Source: an uncultured Ruminococcus sp.
GTDB taxonomy: Bacteria; Bacillota; Clostridia; Oscillospirales; CAG-272
Length of the DNA stretch: 8,684 nucleotides
Reading direction: 5' to 3'
Assembly: GCA_902773455.1 (NCBI GenBank)
Contig: CACYEW010000119.1
Coordinates: 1-8,684 of the forward strand
In this document: positions 6,301 through 8,684 of the stretch, one piece after another
Layout of the letters: the number at the start of each line of letters is the position of its first letter
How positions within the stretch are numbered: position 1 is the first letter of the stretch
Made by a program: the position numbers and the translations under genes
Notes under the pieces: model-generated
What the model was told of the DNA's origin: nothing
Database searches by the model: none
What the model saw: only the letters and a program-made list of their open reading frames with translations

Positions 6301-8525
6301 CCGTCATGTTCAACGAGCTTCTGAGATCGATGTTTCCGTCGGTATCCGATTCGATAGCTGTTTGCCCCGTGCTGAGCAAACCGTTTGACGACGCCCAGTT
6401 TCAGACAATTCTTAAAAAGCAGCCCCGTATAACGTTGACGGGCGAAGGCAAGCTCGTATCAGCGGATCAATTCAATTTGCTGATAATTGAAGATTCACCT
6501 ACGGATCTCGGCGTGATATCGGTCCTTATGTCGGCGGGAGACAACGTATTGCATACGTTGTTCAATCCCATATACGAATACCTTAAATGGTACTCCGGAT
6601 CCGATGAAAAGAGCGAGTATCTGTATTTCGGTCAGGGCAAAGAGCCGGAGTGCTTTGATTTTTCGTCGTTATATAAGCTTTCAGGCCTGTTGGGCGACGA
6701 TAAGCATGACGTCAGGTTTATTGACATAGCTACCGTAACTGAATACAACGTGTGCGATTTCTGCGGTAAAAAGTATCCTAAAAGCGATGATTTCATTGAG
6801 CTTGAAGACGGCAGAAAGATGTGCGCGGCGTGCGCTGAAAATCTCGTAGGAAACAACAAAAAAGCGCTGAAGCTGCATCTTGAACGCGCAAAGATCTTCC
6901 TTGAAAGTACGTACGGCATAGTTTTGGGCGACGATTACGAATTTTGCTTCGAATCAACGGTCAAACTGACCAATATGCTCAAGCAGAATCGCAGCGTGCT
7001 GAGAAGGGGAACGGATATACCGCTCACGTCGTTCGTCGACGGTAAAAAGAAGGTATTCATCGAGTATTCGATACCGTCTGTCAACTTGTCCGAATTGCTC
7101 GTCAGAGAGCTGACTCACGTCTGGCAGCTGAAGCATCTTCCGGATCTTTCTGACGATCTTGCCGAAGGCCACATAGCTCTCGTTGCCGTTCAGTATCTGA
7201 GGTTCCTTAATCAGAACACCTTGGCTGCGGTCAGGACGACGTATTATGAGAGTACCGAAAACACGTCGGGAGCCGGATATCGAAAACTCGTACGTGAACT
7301 GATAGCGCATCCCGAGTACAATAACAATCCGTTCGCTTATCTGATAGGTATGTCCGGAAACGTTATTGAAGATGAGAAAATCATTCCTAAAAAGCCCGAA
7401 TTCGTGCCCGGAGATTTCGGCTTGCCCTATAAGCCGGAACAGTTTGACAGAGTTCTTGACGGCAGCCCGGAATATTTCTATCGTTCACGTCTTACGGCTT
7501 CGTGCCGTAAAGCTTACGACGCGATAGTGAACGCCGCCGCGAACCACGAGGAAAAAATTGCCGTGGAAGGCTGTACGATACAAGACATCGGTATGATAAC
7601 CGAAGCGATCGAATACGATCATCCCGAATTGTTCTGGTATAAATACGCGTCGTTTGACGGCGTCAGCGTCAACCTGTTTTACGGCGCGGGCGCGGAAGAG
7701 TGCGCCGTACTGCAGAAGCGTATCGACGAAGCTGCTGCGAAATACCTCGAGGGTATAGACGACTCGATGAGCGCATACGACGTTGCGATACGTTTGCACG
7801 TCAAGCTGATCCAAGCCGTTGATTACGATACCATCGCCCTTAACAAAGAAAAGAAAAAGGGAGGACCCGATAAAGACAAGATCGACTATCTGAGAACGAT
7901 CTGCGGCGTCTTCATCAACGGGAAAGCGGTATGCGAAGGGTATGCGCGCGCGTTGCAGTATCTGCTTCAGAAATGCGGTATCGAATGCGCTGAAGCCGCC
8001 GGCTATATCCGCAGGAAAAACGGTGAACGCAACGGCGGCCACGCGTGGAACATCGTGAAAATAGACGGAGATTACTATTATATCGATACGACGTGGGACG
8101 ACGGATCTAATACCGTTCAGGAGGTAAAGAATACCGATCTCGGTTTCAGTTATTTCTGTATCACTACGGAAGAACTGCTCAGAACGAGAGATACGGATAT
8201 GTGCAAAATCGAGCTTCCGGTATGCAGCGCCACACGCGCAAATTACTATTATCATAACGGTCTCGTTATAGATAAATACGATCTTAACAGGATCAGGGAA
8301 GCCGCGGCGATCTTTGCAAAGAACAACTGCAAATCGTTTACGTTCAAATGTGCGAATAAAGCGATTTACAATCAGGCGATCGCGGCGATGTTCAACGAAG
8401 GAAAAGACTGTATTGAAGCTTTGAAAGCCGCCGGAAAAGCGGACAAGAGAATAAATACGGAGTCGTATATGTATAACTTCAATAAAGATATTTATACGAT
8501 AAGGGTATTTTTCAAATATAAATGA
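3315..8525 (+). CDS. Giant membrane protein: five membrane helices, degenerate helicase-like region, zinc ribbon, DA1-like peptidase and transglutaminase-like domain
   Basis: A 1736-residue fusion. Residues 1-225 hold five predicted membrane helices (about 4-30, 43-72, 93-116, 161-187, 195-225). Lys/Arg-rich loops after helices 1 and 3 place the long C-terminal part in the cytoplasm. Residues about 310-680 follow superfamily 2 helicase order (SILINGGFF 321-329; TIVFVDA 442-448; VIIAMD and NLPSALR 626-641; LIIVFSKPYMLRDYY 653-667), but the P-loop GKT and DEAH acids are missing. Residues about 783-860 and 966-1090 recall the beta and DUF1998 regions of MrfA/YprA helicases, without the usual cysteine cluster. 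A zinc ribbon follows (C1147, C1150, C1170, C1173), then a DA1-like peptidase domain (R1264-E-L-T-H1268-V-W-Q, E1284-G), where Arg replaces the first His. A transglutaminase-like domain has C1540, H1576 and D1591, each in its normal setting (AVCEGYA, GGHAWN, IDTTWDD). The last 75 residues resemble the tails seen after such domains. Transglutaminase, zinc ribbon and DA1 calls are firm; helicase ancestry is moderate. Substrate and role are unknown. Confidence 0.95.
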   Translation: MDALIFLLKVLFILAAVILMAAPFAMEFITFRKDKEKKITYKRFIILVYTALYVIAVTVLLFILKELVLWIGSLSFIQWLANKISVNARISYFTKVFAVIAVNFAIGFIFRFLSKFVRIGLQKKNLVRPKKKNGDFTFLQKFERKIIRFFHNETWFFVKDILKYLNTALSIIYAVVFIAYQVPAVFGAGWIPYDFISSVFTAGYIYPTITLLALWEMYFFLEGIKLVDSECPGILDDDIEKKAKITADLKAIDDEIKKQYKDYYACDLDLSAMLTEELSSTEHEFVSKNIGDAVEHDKRNPEKKKEIYLDCLDRILKTDKSILINGGFFSEFSMYFLRYLSVIAARGDNIIFVCNSDTQIDEVYEYLKAGFSELSSLFYDKKSSDSFNFDDPIWRIIKVKGEKDQIEEASVDDNSILVTSLCYICSSRFEAEHGGFVALTDTIVFVDALKTVNTYNRQLAMLNSKLKQITRNNALDSKNAKKNKGFRVRYMSRQVRYVCFDHTRTSGLDKVLKNLLAVDFDSVDSMNYSPSAIVRCYNYEGRVNDRGRRSYTQNIKTDEEIGVMMNIARLCLAKGASSVTVFADDCVPYANFSETIDSHSGNSGNRSAGKSIRLNSPYYNPDNYSVIIAMDSESNLPSALRKWISTVSDKPALIIVFSKPYMLRDYYIDNLAEKWNVTQIERIPVEEGTEKDIAQRILVEANAGGISEEKILNLASGSPVFDEFVRNRDVNAILRAILKIYGITQDAYIDLFKIFEYSSSRDFDENGKYNPEDKVQLRDEYRLYKIISSRDMVVMKTNDSSIVLPMPKKRLTQNFIVDQNLLYEGNIYHIDNIDPAEGVIYTHLAVNGKNDEVYQYVQSREYRVEASDEKIEQTAQMKHVVMQSSDGDVSVSDVYLSVFRAPMEVLTDGYYEIDPHTLETNDPESRYIAINDPDNDGRAKQTYRRYGDVSSPSYSSDARLSKENPNLVFESKAKILSVRIAGKFGGDKDKTLALAAVMFNELLRSMFPSVSDSIAVCPVLSKPFDDAQFQTILKKQPRITLTGEGKLVSADQFNLLIIEDSPTDLGVISVLMSAGDNVLHTLFNPIYEYLKWYSGSDEKSEYLYFGQGKEPECFDFSSLYKLSGLLGDDKHDVRFIDIATVTEYNVCDFCGKKYPKSDDFIELEDGRKMCAACAENLVGNNKKALKLHLERAKIFLESTYGIVLGDDYEFCFESTVKLTNMLKQNRSVLRRGTDIPLTSFVDGKKKVFIEYSIPSVNLSELLVRELTHVWQLKHLPDLSDDLAEGHIALVAVQYLRFLNQNTLAAVRTTYYESTENTSGAGYRKLVRELIAHPEYNNNPFAYLIGMSGNVIEDEKIIPKKPEFVPGDFGLPYKPEQFDRVLDGSPEYFYRSRLTASCRKAYDAIVNAAANHEEKIAVEGCTIQDIGMITEAIEYDHPELFWYKYASFDGVSVNLFYGAGAEECAVLQKRIDEAAAKYLEGIDDSMSAYDVAIRLHVKLIQAVDYDTIALNKEKKKGGPDKDKIDYLRTICGVFINGKAVCEGYARALQYLLQKCGIECAEAAGYIRRKNGERNGGHAWNIVKIDGDYYYIDTTWDDGSNTVQEVKNTDLGFSYFCITTEELLRTRDTDMCKIELPVCSATRANYYYHNGLVIDKYDLNRIREAAAIFAKNNCKSFTFKCANKAIYNQAIAAMFNEGKDCIEALKAAGKADKRINTESYMYNFNKDIYTIRVFFKYK
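6753..6833 (+). other. Zinc ribbon coding segment within gene 3
   Basis: It encodes CDFCGKKYP then, 19 residues after the second Cys, CAAC: a CX2C-X19-CX2C arrangement (C1147, C1150, C1170, C1173) with DGRKMC before the second pair. In bacterial DA1-like proteins a LIM-like or ribbon module with this spacing commonly precedes the peptidase domain, as it does here. All four ligands are present, so zinc binding is expected. Confidence 0.8.
7104..7166 (+). other. DA1-like metallopeptidase active-site segment within gene 3, first His replaced by Arg
   Basis: It encodes RELTHVWQ (residues 1264-1271) and ends at AEG (E1284). Family members usually read HELTHIWQ or AHEMMHAW, followed by a Glu-Gly (EG) third-ligand site. 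The catalytic-position Glu1265, second His1268 and Glu1284 are kept, while the first His ligand is Arg1264. The surrounding framework (VFIEYSIPS before, HIALVAVQYL after) fits the family, so this is a real but altered active site. Confidence 0.75.
7752..8114 (+). other. Transglutaminase-like domain segment within gene 3, intact triad
   Basis: It covers residues about 1480-1600. The nucleophile is C1540 in GKAVCEGYARALQYLL, the base is H1576 in GGHAWNIVKIDGDYYYID, and the acid is D1591 in IDTTWDD. An upstream helix (YDVAIRLHVKLIQAVDYD) corresponds to the helix that normally precedes the domain. In bacteria such domains act as cysteine proteases or amide-transferring enzymes. Which of these applies cannot be read from the sequence. 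Confidence 0.9.
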
Positions 8526-8557
8526 TTCGATCAACGACGATCAGATCCGCAATAGAC

Positions 8558-8583
8558 AAAAAAACAGACCGTTTGCGAGGTCT
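8558..8583 (-). terminator. Weak intrinsic terminator candidate for a minus-strand transcript
   Basis: Read on the minus strand, AGACC (8583-8579) pairs with GGTCT (8570-8566) around an eight-base loop and is followed by G and seven T residues (complement of the A run 8558-8564). The stem is only 5 bp. It would terminate a convergent gene entering from the right, which is outside the window. Confidence 0.3.
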
Positions 8584-8600
8584 TCTTAAGGACAGTTTAT

Positions 8601-8648
8601 AAAAAACCGGCTGAGGTAAGGATCCTTCCTGACTTCAGTCGGTTTTTT
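8601..8648 (+). terminator. Strong intrinsic terminator of the operon, symmetric enough to work in both directions
   Basis: AAAAAACCGGCTGA (8601-8614) pairs with TCAGTCGGTTTTTT (8635-8648), with one G-U pair. The pairing continues more weakly inward (GGT with ACT; AGG with CCT) toward the loop around 8622-8627. The T run 8643-8648 ends + strand transcripts, and the A run 8601-8606 gives a T run on the minus strand. It lies 75 bases after the stop of gene 3. The remaining bases 8526-8600 and 8649-8684 hold no supportable gene. Confidence 0.88.
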
Positions 8649-8684
8649 GTCGCATATCGGTGCAAGCAGGACGTTTGTGTGCCA

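Noticed and set aside
7485..8534. Long minus-strand open frame (349 codons) opposite the 3' end of gene 3
   Set aside because: It lies fully antisense to the transglutaminase domain with its conserved catalytic triad. Its translation is rich in Arg, Val, Ile and Phe with no recognisable motif, as expected for a codon-bias shadow, and no ribosome binding site context supports it.
8528..8545. Short direct repeat CGATCA...CGATCA after the stop of gene 3
   Set aside because: Six bases repeated twice is expected by chance; there is no larger repeat, attachment site or CRISPR-like spacing anywhere in the window.
8526..8684. tRNA or other small RNA gene near the right edge (sequence ends in GCCA)
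   Set aside because: No cloverleaf, T-loop or anticodon arm can be drawn; the only structure is the terminator hairpins.

Overview
The window looks like a bacterial chromosomal fragment, most plausibly from an uncultured anaerobic Firmicute (Clostridia-like). The hints are intermediate base composition, frequent ATA and AGA codons, strong AGGAG-type ribosome binding sites, a GTG start and Lys/Glu-rich proteins. This taxonomic call is inference. All three real genes lie on the + strand, nearly end to end, and look like the 3' part of one operon. It ends in a strong intrinsic terminator just before the right edge.

Layout. (1) Bases 1-984: the 3' end of a gene that begins upstream of the window. 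It encodes a soluble protein with no enzymatic motif in view, faintly resembling the C-terminal part of bacterial tubulin-like proteins. (2) Bases 998-1030: a 15-bp perfect hairpin between genes 1 and 2. (3) Bases 1062-3299: a 745-residue unrecognised protein with a long charged cytoplasmic part and a two-helix membrane hairpin near its C-terminus. (4) Bases 3315-8525: a 1736-residue multidomain membrane protein. In order it has five predicted membrane helices, a region that reads like a superfamily 2 helicase stripped of its ATPase residues (closest in feel to the MrfA/YprA type, including a DUF1998-like segment), a four-cysteine zinc ribbon, a DA1-like metallopeptidase domain whose first zinc-ligand His is Arg, and a transglutaminase-like domain with an intact Cys-His-Asp triad. 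(5) Bases 8526-8684: no gene, only terminator hairpins.

How they may work together (inference): two membrane proteins with large cytoplasmic parts, made by coupled translation, together with a soluble and possibly cytoskeleton-related protein. This would form a membrane-anchored complex whose only apparently competent catalytic centre is the transglutaminase-like domain. The helicase and peptidase parts look retained as scaffolds or binding modules. I do not recognise this as a characterised system. The fusion in gene 3 is the most noteworthy object in the window.
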